From positions 1 through 61,172 of the forward strand of contig NZ_VRUU01000020.1 in the NCBI RefSeq assembly GCF_008039875.1: DNA of 61,172 bases, written 5' to 3'. The notes under the pieces are model-generated. The model saw nothing but the letters and a program-made list of their open reading frames with translations. It had not been told where the DNA came from and made no database searches. Positions 1 through 7,901 of this stretch are shown here, piece after piece (the first letter of the stretch is position 1; each line of letters begins with the position of its first letter). The stretch comes from Methylobacterium sp. WL119 (lineage in GTDB: Bacteria; Pseudomonadota; Alphaproteobacteria; Rhizobiales; Beijerinckiaceae). The translations under genes were made by a program, and so were the position numbers.

Positions 1-396
1 GGCCTGCGCGCGGGCGATCGCGGCGCGGACCGCGCCGGCGTCGGAGCCGACGAGCCCGACCTGCCCGTCGATCACCGCCTCGGGGGTGTACGAGCCGCCG
101 CCGAGCCTTTCGGCGTAGGCCGCCTGCCGACGGGTCGCCGCCGGCAGGGCGAAGGTGTCGCGCCAGTCGAGGTGGTCCCAGTAGGTGACGTGGAAGGCGA
201 GCGGCAGCACGGCGCCGCCCTCGCGCGCGATCTGCCCGAGCAGCGCCTCGGCCGGCGGGCAGGACGAGCAGCTCTGCGAGGTGAACAGCTCGACCACCAC
301 CGGCCGCCCGGCCGCGTCCGCCGGGGAGACGGCGGAAGGGGAGAACGGGGCGCCGAGCAGGGCGGCGAGGAGCGCGAGCGAGATCGTGCGACGCAT
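1..396 (-). CDS. DUF1223 family secreted protein, C-terminus cut by window edge
   Basis: The 132 residues in view start with an Arg-containing hydrophobic signal peptide (MRRTISLALLAALLGAPFS) followed by a thioredoxin-like fold start with the FTSQSCSSCPPAE motif typical of DUF1223 proteins, then HVTYWD and later EAVIDGQ. The family is a predicted exported thioredoxin-like protein of unknown substrate, about 240 residues long, so roughly the last 100 residues lie outside the window. The start chosen is the ATG at 396 directly before the signal peptide. The CxxC-like SCSSCP motif suggests redox activity in the periplasm, but this is inferred from the fold only. Confidence 0.8.
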   Translation of the reverse strand, partial: MRRTISLALLAALLGAPFSPSAVSPADAAGRPVVVELFTSQSCSSCPPAEALLGQIAREGGAVLPLAFHVTYWDHLDWRDTFALPAATRRQAAYAERLGGGSYTPEAVIDGQVGLVGSDAGAVRAAIARAQA

Positions 397-460
397 GGCA
401 GGTCTCCGGACGGGTGCGATGCCGTGCCCTTCGCGGCGCGGCCGGGCCAGTTACCCGGGC

Positions 461-979
461 TTACCCCTCGGTCTCCTCGCCGGCCGGCTTGTCGTCGTCG
501 CGGGCGCGGTGGAGCAGGAAGATCGAGGCCACCATGGTGAGGATCAGGCCGGCGAGCACGCCGAGCTCGATCATCGAGGCCTGGAACAGGGCCGCCTTCT
601 CCTGCGACCAGTCCTTGCCGTGCATGATCTCGGAGGATTGCAGGGTGATCACCAGCACCCGCCGGATCGAGGCGATCAGCCCGACGATCAGGAACGGCTC
701 GCAGGTGAGCTTGCCGGAGCGCATCGAGACCCGCACCGTGTGCAGGATCTCCACCAGCATCAGCAGGAACAGCAGCCGGTCGACCACCTCCAGGGTCTGC
801 GCGGCGCCCCCGAGCGAGCGCAGCGCCTCGAAGGTGAGCCCGACGGCGTCGACCAGCGCGATCAGCGCGGTGAAGGCGAGCAGCAGGCCCAGGGCCGCGT
901 AGATCGCGTGCTCGGTGTGGAGGAAGACGAAGCTCGACGCGCGGGTCAGGCGCCCCTGCGATTGCGGATCGTCGGCCAT
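461..979 (-). CDS. PsiE-family inner-membrane protein
   Basis: The 172-residue protein has four hydrophobic segments (about residues 20-45, 60-80, 95-115 and 140-160) and the PsiE-family core with LVEILHTVRVSM, CEPFLIVGLIASIRRVLVIT and a charged C-terminus. In E. coli psiE is induced by phosphate starvation; the biochemical function is unknown. An upstream in-frame start at 1123 exists, but ATG 979 (MADDPQSQ) gives the usual N-terminus, because the extra residues have shadow-like composition. It stands alone between the DUF1223 gene and a small peptide gene on the other strand. Confidence 0.8.
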   Translation of the reverse strand: MADDPQSQGRLTRASSFVFLHTEHAIYAALGLLLAFTALIALVDAVGLTFEALRSLGGAAQTLEVVDRLLFLLMLVEILHTVRVSMRSGKLTCEPFLIVGLIASIRRVLVITLQSSEIMHGKDWSQEKAALFQASMIELGVLAGLILTMVASIFLLHRARDDDKPAGEETEG

Positions 980-1134
980 GGCGTGCCTCCCGGACGCGTC
1001 TTCGTTCCGATGAGACAGGATCGTGCGGCCGGCGTCCAGCGGAAGCTTGGCGGCGGGCGGGGATCGCGGGCGTCCGCGCGGCGGAACGGTTTCCGGGATG
1101 GTCCCGTTGCTCTCGTGCAACATAGGAGAAAGAC

Positions 1135-1221
1135 ATGCTGACCGGCGGCCTGCTGTGGCTCATCGGGATCCCGATCCCCGTCATCCTCCTGATCTGGTTC
1201 TTCTTCCTGCGCGGCCGCTGA
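1135..1221 (+). CDS. 28-residue hydrophobic small protein
   Basis: A short frame encodes MLTGGLLWLIGIPIPVILLI followed by WFFFLRGR. It is almost entirely hydrophobic with a positively charged end, as in a single-pass inner-membrane miniprotein. The start is supported by a good ribosome binding site (TAGGAGAAAG) six to eight bases before the ATG. No family is assigned from the sequence alone; very small membrane proteins of this type are common in Rhizobiales. It is divergent from the PsiE-family gene, whose start is about 155 bases away, so the two may share a promoter region. Confidence 0.6.
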   Translation: MLTGGLLWLIGIPIPVILLIWFFFLRGR

Positions 1222-1316
1222 GGGCGGAGGGCGCTCCGCACGGGACCGCTCGGCGTCCCCGTGCCTTCCCCGTCCGCGCGTGCTTGCGTTGTCCGTGCCC
1301 GCAGCGGAAGCACCGC

Positions 1317-1353
1317 AACGAAAAGGGCCGGCGCGCCTCGCGCGCACCGGCCC
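1317..1353 (-). terminator. Rho-independent terminator of the 1373 gene
   Basis: Read on the minus strand, GGGCCGG...CCGGCCC arms with GC-rich inner pairing form a strong hairpin that is followed by TTTTCG. It lies about 20 bases after the stop codon of the small acidic protein gene. Confidence 0.6.
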
Positions 1354-1372
1354 CGAACGCCTGCGGATCGCG

Positions 1373-1555
1373 CTACTTGGTGATCTTCACCGAGACCGGG
1401 TCGCTCGACGGGAAGGTCTCCTCGAGGGCGTCGTCGAGGCGCTCGCCCATCTTGTCCTGCTGGTTGGCGGGGTTCTTCTCGTCGCCGGGCTTGGCGCTGC
1501 CCTGCTGGAACCCCGGCTTGTCCGCGCCCTGCGGCGTCTTGGTGTCGTCGGTCAT
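1373..1555 (-). CDS. Small acidic protein with ETFPSSDPVSV motif
   Basis: The 60-residue hydrophilic, probably disordered protein (MTDDTKTPQGADKPGF...) ends in LDDALEETFPSSDPVSVKITK. Short alphaproteobacterial proteins with an L-DDALEETFP-SDP-S core are widespread and unnamed; a stress-related role is sometimes suggested but not shown. The ATG at 1555 has AGGAGCAGCC just upstream, which favours it over the longer frame from 1609. A hairpin terminator follows, so it is probably a single-gene transcript. Confidence 0.7.
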   Translation of the reverse strand: MTDDTKTPQGADKPGFQQGSAKPGDEKNPANQQDKMGERLDDALEETFPSSDPVSVKITK

Positions 1556-1605
1556 CGGGGCTGCTCCTGCCGTCACGAGGCGCCGAGGGCGGCGCCGGTG
1601 CCGGA

Positions 1606-2895
1606 TCAACGCGAGGCGGCCCCGGGTGTTTCACGCCGCGTCGGCCGGGGGGCGGCGGCGCGCGAGGTCGCCCGGCCCGGCGCCGCCTCGCGCAGCACCG
1701 CCTCGTAGACGCCGGCGAGGCGGTCGAGATGGGCGTCGAGGGTGAGCGGCGCGGCCCAGTAGCGGGCATGCGCGGCCCGGCCCATCGGGGCGGCGAGCGC
1801 GTCGTCGGCGAGCCGGCGCAGGTGGGCGGCGAGCGCGTCCGGGTCGCCGGAGCGGAACAGGAAGCCGGTCTCGCCGTCGACCACCGCCTCGCGGCCGGCG
1901 CAGGCGTCGCTCACCACCACCGGCGTGCCCAGCGCCAGCGCCTCGTAGACCGTGAGCGGCTGGCCCTCGTACCAGACGCTGGGAAAGACCAGCGCGCGGG
2001 CGGCGCCCATCAGCGCCTGAACGCCGGCGGCATCGCGCCAGCCGAGCATCGCGGCCTCGGGGTAGCGCGCGGCCAGCGCCGCCCGCTGCTCGCCGTCGCC
2101 GACGAAGACCGCGCGGATGCCGGCCCGCCGCGCCGCCTCCGCGAAGATCGGCGCGCCCTTCTCGGTCGAGATCCGCCCGACGAACAGAAAGTCGCCCGGC
2201 GCCCGCTCGGTCATCGGCCGGTGCGCCACCGCGATCGGGTTGTCGACCCGGTGGAAGCGGGTCCCGCGCGGCAACAGCGGGCCGACCACCCGCTCCTGCA
2301 GGTCGCTGATCGTGATCACGTGGCGGAAGAGCGTCGGCAGCTCCGCGACCTGCGTCATGCCGAGGTGGCGGACCACCCGCGCGAGCTTGCGCGGGAAGCT
2401 CTGCGCATCGCAGTTCGTCGTCAGGCACGCGCCCGACATCGGCGTGCGGTGGCAGATCGCGGCGGCCGGATATTCGTAGAACCCCCCGGTCGGGCAGACC
2501 AGGAAGAACTCGTGCATGGTGTAGAGCAGCGGCAGCCGCGCGCGCCGCAACGCCACGCCGATCGACGGCGACAGCGCCTTGGCGAAGGCGTGGACGTGGA
2601 CCACGGTATCGTCGGGGTCGCACGTCGCCAGTTCCGCGGCGAGCGCGCGGGCCGCTTCGCGGTTCCAGATCGCCTGCGCCAGGAAGGCGAGCTTGTTCGT
2701 CGTGGTCGAGATGTCGTCCTGGTTCAGGCAGACCACGCGGATGCCGGCGGCGGCCAGGCGCGGGTCGGCCGGGCCGCAGGCGGCGAACAGCGTCACGCGG
2801 GTGCCGCGGGCGGCGAGCCCGAGGGCCGAGTCGAGCGCGACCTTGGCCTGGCCGCCGTTGACGTAGGCGTGGTCGGCGACGAGGACGACGTGCAC
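1606..2895 (-). CDS. GT4 family glycosyltransferase
   Basis: The 429-residue protein has the GT-B fold of CAZy family GT4: an N-terminal Rossmann start MHVVLVAD with a GGQAKVA loop, an acceptor-domain HEFFLVCP segment, a linker FVGRISTEKG, and the nucleotide-sugar site PSVWYEGQPLTVYEALALG with the conserved E-x7-E pair near residues 308-316. It should transfer a sugar from a nucleotide donor to a glycan or lipid in the cytoplasm; the acceptor cannot be told. It is divergent from, and clearly paralogous to, the GT4 gene at 3048, with a 152-bp shared upstream region. The Ala/Arg/Thr-rich last 25 residues look like a disordered tail. Confidence 0.88.
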   Translation of the reverse strand: MHVVLVADHAYVNGGQAKVALDSALGLAARGTRVTLFAACGPADPRLAAAGIRVVCLNQDDISTTTNKLAFLAQAIWNREAARALAAELATCDPDDTVVHVHAFAKALSPSIGVALRRARLPLLYTMHEFFLVCPTGGFYEYPAAAICHRTPMSGACLTTNCDAQSFPRKLARVVRHLGMTQVAELPTLFRHVITISDLQERVVGPLLPRGTRFHRVDNPIAVAHRPMTERAPGDFLFVGRISTEKGAPIFAEAARRAGIRAVFVGDGEQRAALAARYPEAAMLGWRDAAGVQALMGAARALVFPSVWYEGQPLTVYEALALGTPVVVSDACAGREAVVDGETGFLFRSGDPDALAAHLRRLADDALAAPMGRAAHARYWAAPLTLDAHLDRLAGVYEAVLREAAPGRATSRAAAPRPTRRETPGAASR

Positions 2896-3047
2896 GAGGC
2901 GGCTCCCGCTCCCTGGATGTCCCCACGTTTACCGGACCGCAGTTGATCCCACGTAAACCTCGGGCACGCCGCCGATCTGCGGTTGTTCCCGCTCGGATCG
3001 TCCCCGCTCGACCGCCTGATCTCTCGATCTCCTGCGCCGGTGTCGCC

Positions 3048-4280
3048 ATGCACGTCGTGATCCTGGCCGAGTTCGCGAGCCCGAGCGGGGGCGCCGAGAA
3101 GGTCGCCGTCGAATCGGCCCGCGGGCTGGCCGAGGCCGGGCTCCGGGTCACCTACGTCCAGGGCGTCGCCGGCCCGGTCGACCCGCTGCTCGACCATCGC
3201 AACCTCACCCGGATCTGCCTCGACCTGCCCGACGTGTGGGCGCGCAACCCCGCCGCCGCGGCGGTCGCCGGCATCTGGCACGCCCGCGCCGCGCGGGCGC
3301 TCAGCGACGCAATCGGGCGGATGGCGCGCGCGCCGGACGTCGTCCACGTCCACCAGTGGACCCGCAGCCTGTCGCCCGGGATCTTCCCGGTGCTGCTCGC
3401 CACCGGCGCCCCGGTGGCGCTGACGCTGCACGACTACTTCCTGGCCTGCCCGAACGGCGTCTACTACCGCTTCGACACGGCCGAGCCCTGTGCCCTCGCG
3501 CCGATGTCCGCCGCCTGCATCCTGGCGCCGTGCGATGCCAGGAGCCGCCTGCACAAGCTGGTCCGCGTCGCCCGCACCGCGGCGGCGCGGCGGGCGGTGT
3601 CGGGACGCGGGCTCCACGTCGTCCACGTCTGCGACGCGAGCCGCGCGCGGATGGGCGCGATGCTCGGCGGCTATGGGCTCACGCATCACCGCATCGACAA
3701 CCCGGTGCGGGTCGCCCCCGGCGCCCCGGCCGCGCCGGAGCGGGGCGACGCCGTCGCCTATGTCGGGCGCCTGACCCGCGAGAAGGGCGCCGACCTCGTC
3801 GCGGCGGCCGCCCGCGAGGCCGGCCTGACGGCGTTGCTCGTCGGCACCGGGCCGCTGGAGGCGGAGCTGCGGGCCATGCCCCACGTCGAGATGCTGGGCT
3901 GGCAGGCGCCGGAGGCCGTGCAGGCGGTGTTGCGCCGCCGCGCCCGTGCGCTCGCCGCGCCGTCGCGCTGGTTCGAGACCGGGCCGCTCACCGTCTACGA
4001 GGCGCTCGCCGCCGGCATCCCGGTCGTCGCCTCCGACCGCTCCGGCGCCGCCGAGAAGGTGCTGGACGGCACGAGCGGCTTCGTCGTGCCGCCCGAGCCC
4101 GCCGCCCTGTCGGCGGCCTTCGCGCGCCTCGCCGACGACGCTCGCGTCGCCGCGATGGGCCGGGCCGCCCACGGCCGCTTCTGGGCCGCGCCGATGACCA
4201 TCGCCCGGCACGCCGAAGCCTCGGCCGCGCTGTATGCCGGCTTGCTGCGCACGCGGCGTGACGCGATGCAGCACGCATAG
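3048..4280 (+). CDS. GT4 family glycosyltransferase (paralogue of the 1606 gene)
   Basis: The 410-residue GT-B protein has the same architecture as its divergent neighbour: MHVVILAEFASPSGG start, VHVHQWTRSLSPG, LHDYFLACPNGVYY, YVGRLTREKGADL, and PSRWFETGPLTVYEALAAG with the E-x7-E pair near residues 309-317. A cysteine-rich insertion (CALAPMSAACILAPCD) matches CHRTPMSGACLTTNCD in the partner, which supports duplication and divergence. The ATG at 3048 matches the partner N-terminus, so the longer frame from 2943 is not used. The pair probably adds successive sugars to one exopolysaccharide or glycolipid, but no other polysaccharide genes are close. Confidence 0.88.
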   Translation: MHVVILAEFASPSGGAEKVAVESARGLAEAGLRVTYVQGVAGPVDPLLDHRNLTRICLDLPDVWARNPAAAAVAGIWHARAARALSDAIGRMARAPDVVHVHQWTRSLSPGIFPVLLATGAPVALTLHDYFLACPNGVYYRFDTAEPCALAPMSAACILAPCDARSRLHKLVRVARTAAARRAVSGRGLHVVHVCDASRARMGAMLGGYGLTHHRIDNPVRVAPGAPAAPERGDAVAYVGRLTREKGADLVAAAAREAGLTALLVGTGPLEAELRAMPHVEMLGWQAPEAVQAVLRRRARALAAPSRWFETGPLTVYEALAAGIPVVASDRSGAAEKVLDGTSGFVVPPEPAALSAAFARLADDARVAAMGRAAHGRFWAAPMTIARHAEASAALYAGLLRTRRDAMQHA

Positions 4281-4426
4281 GCCGGCGCGGCGCCCGACCC
4301 GCGCCCGCCCGGAGGACGATGCGAAGCGATCGGCCGATCAGATCAAGTTTCCGTGCGGTTTCGCGATCCCCCACGACGTCACGATCGCGCCGTCGTCGCC
4401 ATCGTGCCCCTGTGCCCGACGGATGA

Positions 4427-4435
4427 TTGCAGCAA
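4427..4435. promoter_or_regulatory. Possible second PhaR-type half-palindrome
   Basis: TTGC-A-GCAA is followed by CAT, the same flank as the better palindrome at 4553. It lies about 200 bases before the phasin start. It may be an auxiliary regulator site or chance. Confidence 0.3.
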
Positions 4436-4541
4436 CATCGGGGGCAATCTGTCAGGTGTGGCGCTTGGTGGGGTCTCGGATCGATGCCGAGGCTAGCGTC
4501 TCTGCTTAATAAGCGCGGCTTTCGCCTCGAAAAGCGGCGTC

Positions 4542-4570
4542 TTGACTTATTATTGCAATGCAACATAAAT
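4542..4570 (+). promoter_or_regulatory. Likely phasin promoter
   Basis: TTGACT at 4542-4547, then 16 bases, then CATAAA at 4564-4569, resembles the housekeeping sigma factor consensus. It lies about 60 bases before the phasin ATG, in the only AT-rich stretch nearby. Confidence 0.5.
4553..4563. promoter_or_regulatory. Likely PhaR-type operator within the phasin promoter
   Basis: TTGCA-A-TGCAA is a perfect 11-bp palindrome placed between the -35 and -10 elements of the phasin promoter. PhaR repressors of alphaproteobacteria bind TGC-rich sites with a TGC-N3-GCA core, which this matches (TGC-AAT-GCA). Repression by PhaR, released when polyhydroxyalkanoate (PHA) granules titrate the repressor, is inferred. 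Confidence 0.5.
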
Positions 4571-4632
4571 CCGCCTCGCACGGGCGATCGCTTCGAGACC
4601 GCCGGTGACGACGCCACCCGAGGAGCCGATTC

Positions 4633-4986
4633 ATGCAGACCCCGAATTTCGAGATCCCGACCGAGATGCGCGATTTCGCCGAGAAGAGCGTCGACCAGGC
4701 CCGCACCGCCGTCGGCACCCTGATGGGCAACGCGCTCAAGGCCGCCGAGCAGGTCCAGAGCTCGGGGCTCAACCTCCAGTCCTCGATGCAGGCCGCCGTC
4801 GCCAAGGGCTTCGACCACGCCCAGACCAACGCCAACGCCACCTTCGACTTCGCGCAGAAGCTCGTGCGCACCAAGGACCTGCGCGAGGCCTTCGAGCTGC
4901 AGTCCGAGTTCGTCCGCAGCCAGATCGCCGCGATGCAGGCGCAGGCCAAGGACCTCGGCGCCCTCGCGCAAAACGCCGCGCGCTGA
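4633..4986 (+). CDS. phaP: Phasin, PHA granule-associated protein
   Basis: The 117-residue all-helical, amphipathic protein has the phasin_2 pattern: MRDFAEKSVDQARTAVG, repeated small-residue heptads through the middle, and a C-terminal FVRSQIAAMQAQAKDLGA. Phasins coat polyhydroxyalkanoate granules, limit their coalescence and affect synthesis and mobilisation. The length matches alphaproteobacterial phasins of about 110-150 residues. The start at 4633 follows GAGGAGCCGATTC. An AT-rich promoter with a PhaR-type palindrome precedes it, and a hairpin follows. A second phasin-domain gene lies 250 bp downstream. Confidence 0.88.
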   Translation: MQTPNFEIPTEMRDFAEKSVDQARTAVGTLMGNALKAAEQVQSSGLNLQSSMQAAVAKGFDHAQTNANATFDFAQKLVRTKDLREAFELQSEFVRSQIAAMQAQAKDLGALAQNAAR

Positions 4987-4993
4987 GCCGCCG

Positions 4994-5015
4994 CTCGGCC
5001 CCGTGCGGGGCCGAG
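4994..5015 (+). terminator. Hairpin after the phasin gene (weak terminator)
   Basis: CTCGGCCCCG-TG-CGGGGCCGAG is a perfect 10-bp inverted repeat eight bases after the phasin stop. There is no U-run, so it may terminate weakly or only stabilise the 3 prime end. Confidence 0.45.
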
Positions 5016-5234
5016 GATCTTCCGCCGCGCACCGGCGCGGCGGCCCCGGCCTCCGGTCGGCACCGCGGCTGGATCGTCCGGTCTCGCGGCCGTCGCGTCG
5101 GGGTGCCGATCCGCGGGCGCCGATCGCCGCCGCACCCCCGATGCATTGCGCCGGCCGGCAACTGGACTACGTTCGGCCCGTGCGATTCGGGCTCGAACGG
5201 AACGACACGCGGACGGCCTCAAGGGATCTCGACG

Positions 5235-6131
5235 ATGGGCAAGCAACGGACGCCGCAGGGACGATCGACCGGCCGCCGCTCCTCCTCGACCCCGCCCGGC
5301 ACCCTGCAGGGCAAGACGGGTGAGGCCAAGACGGGTGAGGCCAAGGCGGGTGAGGCCAAGGCGGGTGAGGCCAAAAGCGCTCGCGCCGCCGCGCTCGAGG
5401 CGGCGCTGCACCCGCCGGAGGAGTCGTTCCCGCCGGTGCCCTCCGAGGCGCCTCCCGAGCCGCTTCACGCGCACCTGATGGACACGGTCTCGCCCGAGGC
5501 CCTCGGCACCGCGACCGGCACCCCGACGTCGGCGCCCGAGCCGGAGGCCCCCCCGGCCGAGATACCGGTCCCCGCCGACGCCAACCTGGCCGAACCCGCC
5601 TTCGCCGAGATCCCGAATCCCGAAGCGCCGCCGGTCTCCGAACCGGAAGTTGCCGGCCCGGCTGCGGACACGGCGCCCGCACCTATCGATGAGCCCGTGC
5701 CTGCCGACGAGCCCGCGCCGGTCGCGGCCGCCGCGCCGGAGCCGGAGGCTCCGCCCGCCTACACCAACGTGGTCCCGCTGAAATCCGCCGCGCCGGCGCG
5801 GCCGCCCGAGCCCCGGGCGGCGCCCCAGCCCGGCGAGGCGCCGGTGCAGCTGTCGGACGGTGCGCTGCCGTCGCCGGCCTCCTGGCGCGCCGGGCGCCGA
5901 CCCGTCCCGGCCCTGCGTCAGGACCTCGAAGGCCTCGGCGAGACCCTGTTCGCCTTCATGCGCGACGAGAGCTCGGCGGTGCTGACCCATCTCAGCGCGC
6001 TGAAGGACGCGCGCTCGCCGGCCGACGCGATCCGCCTGCAGGTCAACGAGATGCAGCGCGTCGCCGACGCCTCGCTCACCTGCTGGAGCGAACTCGCCCG
6101 CCGCGCGACGCGGATCGTCGGCCACCGCTGA
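5235..6131 (+). CDS. Phasin-domain protein with repeat-rich disordered N-terminus
   Basis: The 298-residue protein has three parts. There is a basic start (MGKQRTPQGRSTGRRSS), then four copies of a five-residue K-T/A-GEA repeat encoded by four 15-bp units (5313-5372). A long Pro/Ala/Glu low-complexity region follows, with motifs such as APEPEAPPA. The C-terminal helical domain of about 75 residues (LRQDLEGLGETLFAFM..., ending CWSELARRATRIVGHR) resembles phasin_2. The context after phaP supports a granule-linked or stress role, but the call rests on the weak C-terminal similarity. The ATG at 5235 is the first start after the preceding spacer. Confidence 0.55.
   Translation: MGKQRTPQGRSTGRRSSSTPPGTLQGKTGEAKTGEAKAGEAKAGEAKSARAAALEAALHPPEESFPPVPSEAPPEPLHAHLMDTVSPEALGTATGTPTSAPEPEAPPAEIPVPADANLAEPAFAEIPNPEAPPVSEPEVAGPAADTAPAPIDEPVPADEPAPVAAAAPEPEAPPAYTNVVPLKSAAPARPPEPRAAPQPGEAPVQLSDGALPSPASWRAGRRPVPALRQDLEGLGETLFAFMRDESSAVLTHLSALKDARSPADAIRLQVNEMQRVADASLTCWSELARRATRIVGHR
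5313..5372 (+). repeat. Four 15-bp in-frame tandem repeats
   Basis: Units of AAGACGGGTGAGGCC (two) and AAGGCGGGTGAGGCC (two) lie head to tail and encode K-T/A-G-E-A. Near-identity between units suggests recent slippage. Confidence 0.9.
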
Positions 6132-6461
6132 GGCTGCCGCGCCGCCGTCCGCTCGCCAACGCGCGGATCCCGGCAAATCCGACGCGTCGTCGCGCCGAAG
6201 GCGAGCCCGGGAGCCAGGACCGCCGGTCGCGCCCCGATCGGTCTCGTCGGGGGGGGGCGGATCCCGGGTTCTGTTGCGCAGCCCCGGGATGACGGAAAGG
6301 AGCCGGTTCGGTTGGCGCGCGGCATCCGTGCACGAGACCGCCGGCGGCGGAACGTCCCTGTCGCCTCCCGGTCACAGCCGCTGCCGGAATGGAGCTTGGC
6401 CGGAAACCTCCGGTTAACCATGTCGCTCCTATGCCGTATCGGAGGCTCGGGAGGCCGACCG

Positions 6462-7721
6462 ATGCTGCGATCCGCGCGCCTGATCCGTTCCGCGATCCTG
6501 ACGGCCGCCGTCGCGCTCGCCGCGATGCCCGCCTGCGCGCAGAACGGCGACCGGGCTCCGCCCGCGGTGGCGATCGCGGCCGACCTCGCCGCCTCGCCCG
6601 CGGGCACCAAGCTCACCCTCACCCTGTCGAAGCCGGTCGATGCCCGCGCCTTCGTGATGGAGCGCCCGGACCGGGCGGTGATCGACCTCGCCGAGGTCAA
6701 CTTCCAGCTCGCGCCCGAGACCGGCCGCCGCCGCGAGGGCCTGGTGCAGTCGTTCCGCTACGGGCTGTTCGCGCCGGGGCGCTCGCGCATCGTCGTCGAT
6801 CTCGCCGGCCCCGCCACCGTGGGGCGGATCGAGACCGCGACGCGCCCGCGCGACGGCGCCGTGATCCTCACCGTGCCGTTCCAGCGCGCCGACCGCGAGA
6901 GCTTCCGCAAGGCGGCCACCGCCGGCGACCTCGCCCCCGCGGCCGGCAAGGCCGTGGCGCCGGCCGAGCCCGCCGACCGGCGCCCGCTCATCGTGGTCGA
7001 TGCCGGCCACGGCGGCATCGATCCCGGCGCGATCGCGGTCGGGGGCGTGTTCGAGAAGGACATCGTCTTCGGCTTCGCCCAGGCGCTGGTCGCCCGGCTC
7101 GAGGCCGGCGGCCGCTACCGGGTGGCGATGACCCGCGACCGCGACGTCTACGTGCCGCTGTCCGAGCGCGTGCGCATCGCCCGCGACGCCAAGGCCGACC
7201 TGTTCGTCTCGATCCACGCGGATTCGATCTCGTCGGCGCCGCAGGTGCGCGGCGCGACGATCTACACCGGCTCGGAGAAGGCGACCGACAGCGAATCTGC
7301 CAAGCTTGCCGAGCGCGAGAACAAGGCCGACGCCGCCGCCGGCGCCGAATCCGGCGACGGGCCGCCCGAGATCGCCGACATCCTGCAGGAGCTGACGCTG
7401 CGCGAGACCCGCGGCTTCTCGTCCGGCTTCGCCAAGACCCTGATGGGCCAGCTCGGGCCGGTGATGGAGATGAGCACGAAGCCGCACCGCGAGGCCGGCT
7501 TCAAGGTGCTGCGCTCGCCCGATGTGCCGAGCGTGCTGGTCGAGCTCGGCTACCTGTCGAGCCAGCGCGACCTCGACCTGCTGCAATCGGCCGAGTGGCG
7601 CGCCTCCGTCACCGGCTCGATGGCCAAGGCGATCGACCAGTTCTTCGGCAACCGGGCCAGCCTGGTCCGCCCGGTGGTGCCGAACCGCCGCTCGGCGGCA
7701 ATCGCCCCAGTTTCACCATAG
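6462..7721 (+). CDS. amiC: N-acetylmuramoyl-L-alanine amidase with AMIN domain
   Basis: The 419-residue exported enzyme cleaves the amide bond between muramic acid and the stem peptide, splitting septal peptidoglycan in the periplasm. A signal peptide (residues 1-26, ending ACA) precedes an AMIN domain (about 35-145) and an Amidase_3 domain (about 175-405). The zinc ligands and catalytic residues are visible: H183 in DAGHGG, E198 in FEKDIV, H252 in SIHADS and E361 in LVELGY. The ATG at 6462 follows GGGAGG by seven bases; a start at 6420 is possible but would place extra residues before the signal peptide. The PBP1A gene follows 180 bp later, a common alphaproteobacterial pairing. Confidence 0.92.
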   Translation: MLRSARLIRSAILTAAVALAAMPACAQNGDRAPPAVAIAADLAASPAGTKLTLTLSKPVDARAFVMERPDRAVIDLAEVNFQLAPETGRRREGLVQSFRYGLFAPGRSRIVVDLAGPATVGRIETATRPRDGAVILTVPFQRADRESFRKAATAGDLAPAAGKAVAPAEPADRRPLIVVDAGHGGIDPGAIAVGGVFEKDIVFGFAQALVARLEAGGRYRVAMTRDRDVYVPLSERVRIARDAKADLFVSIHADSISSAPQVRGATIYTGSEKATDSESAKLAERENKADAAAGAESGDGPPEIADILQELTLRETRGFSSGFAKTLMGQLGPVMEMSTKPHREAGFKVLRSPDVPSVLVELGYLSSQRDLDLLQSAEWRASVTGSMAKAIDQFFGNRASLVRPVVPNRRSAAIAPVSP

Positions 7722-7901
7722 ATCCGGTGTCGATACGGGGCACTCGAGACCCCGTCGCGCCGTCCATTCTTCGGTCATCGTCGGCGGGGATCTTCCAGGC
7801 TGCGGGCATGCCGGATCGGCGTGCGCCTCGCGGGCAGCCCCGACCCCCCTAGCCGAATGCGCTCCGCGCGCGGCCGAAGAAACCGACGGACGGGAAACCG
7901 G

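Larger units (their letters stand above)
4281..4632. other. 352-bp intergenic region upstream of the phasin gene
   Basis: No gene was found. It contains the phasin promoter and two TTGC-n-GCAA palindromes listed separately. The AT content rises sharply from about 4500, unlike most of the window, as expected for a promoter region. Confidence 0.6.

Noticed and set aside
4605..6131. A 508-residue frame joining the phasin region with the downstream gene
   Set aside because: Its first 210 residues are the shadow of phaP and the spacer; the repeat-bearing protein starts at 5235.
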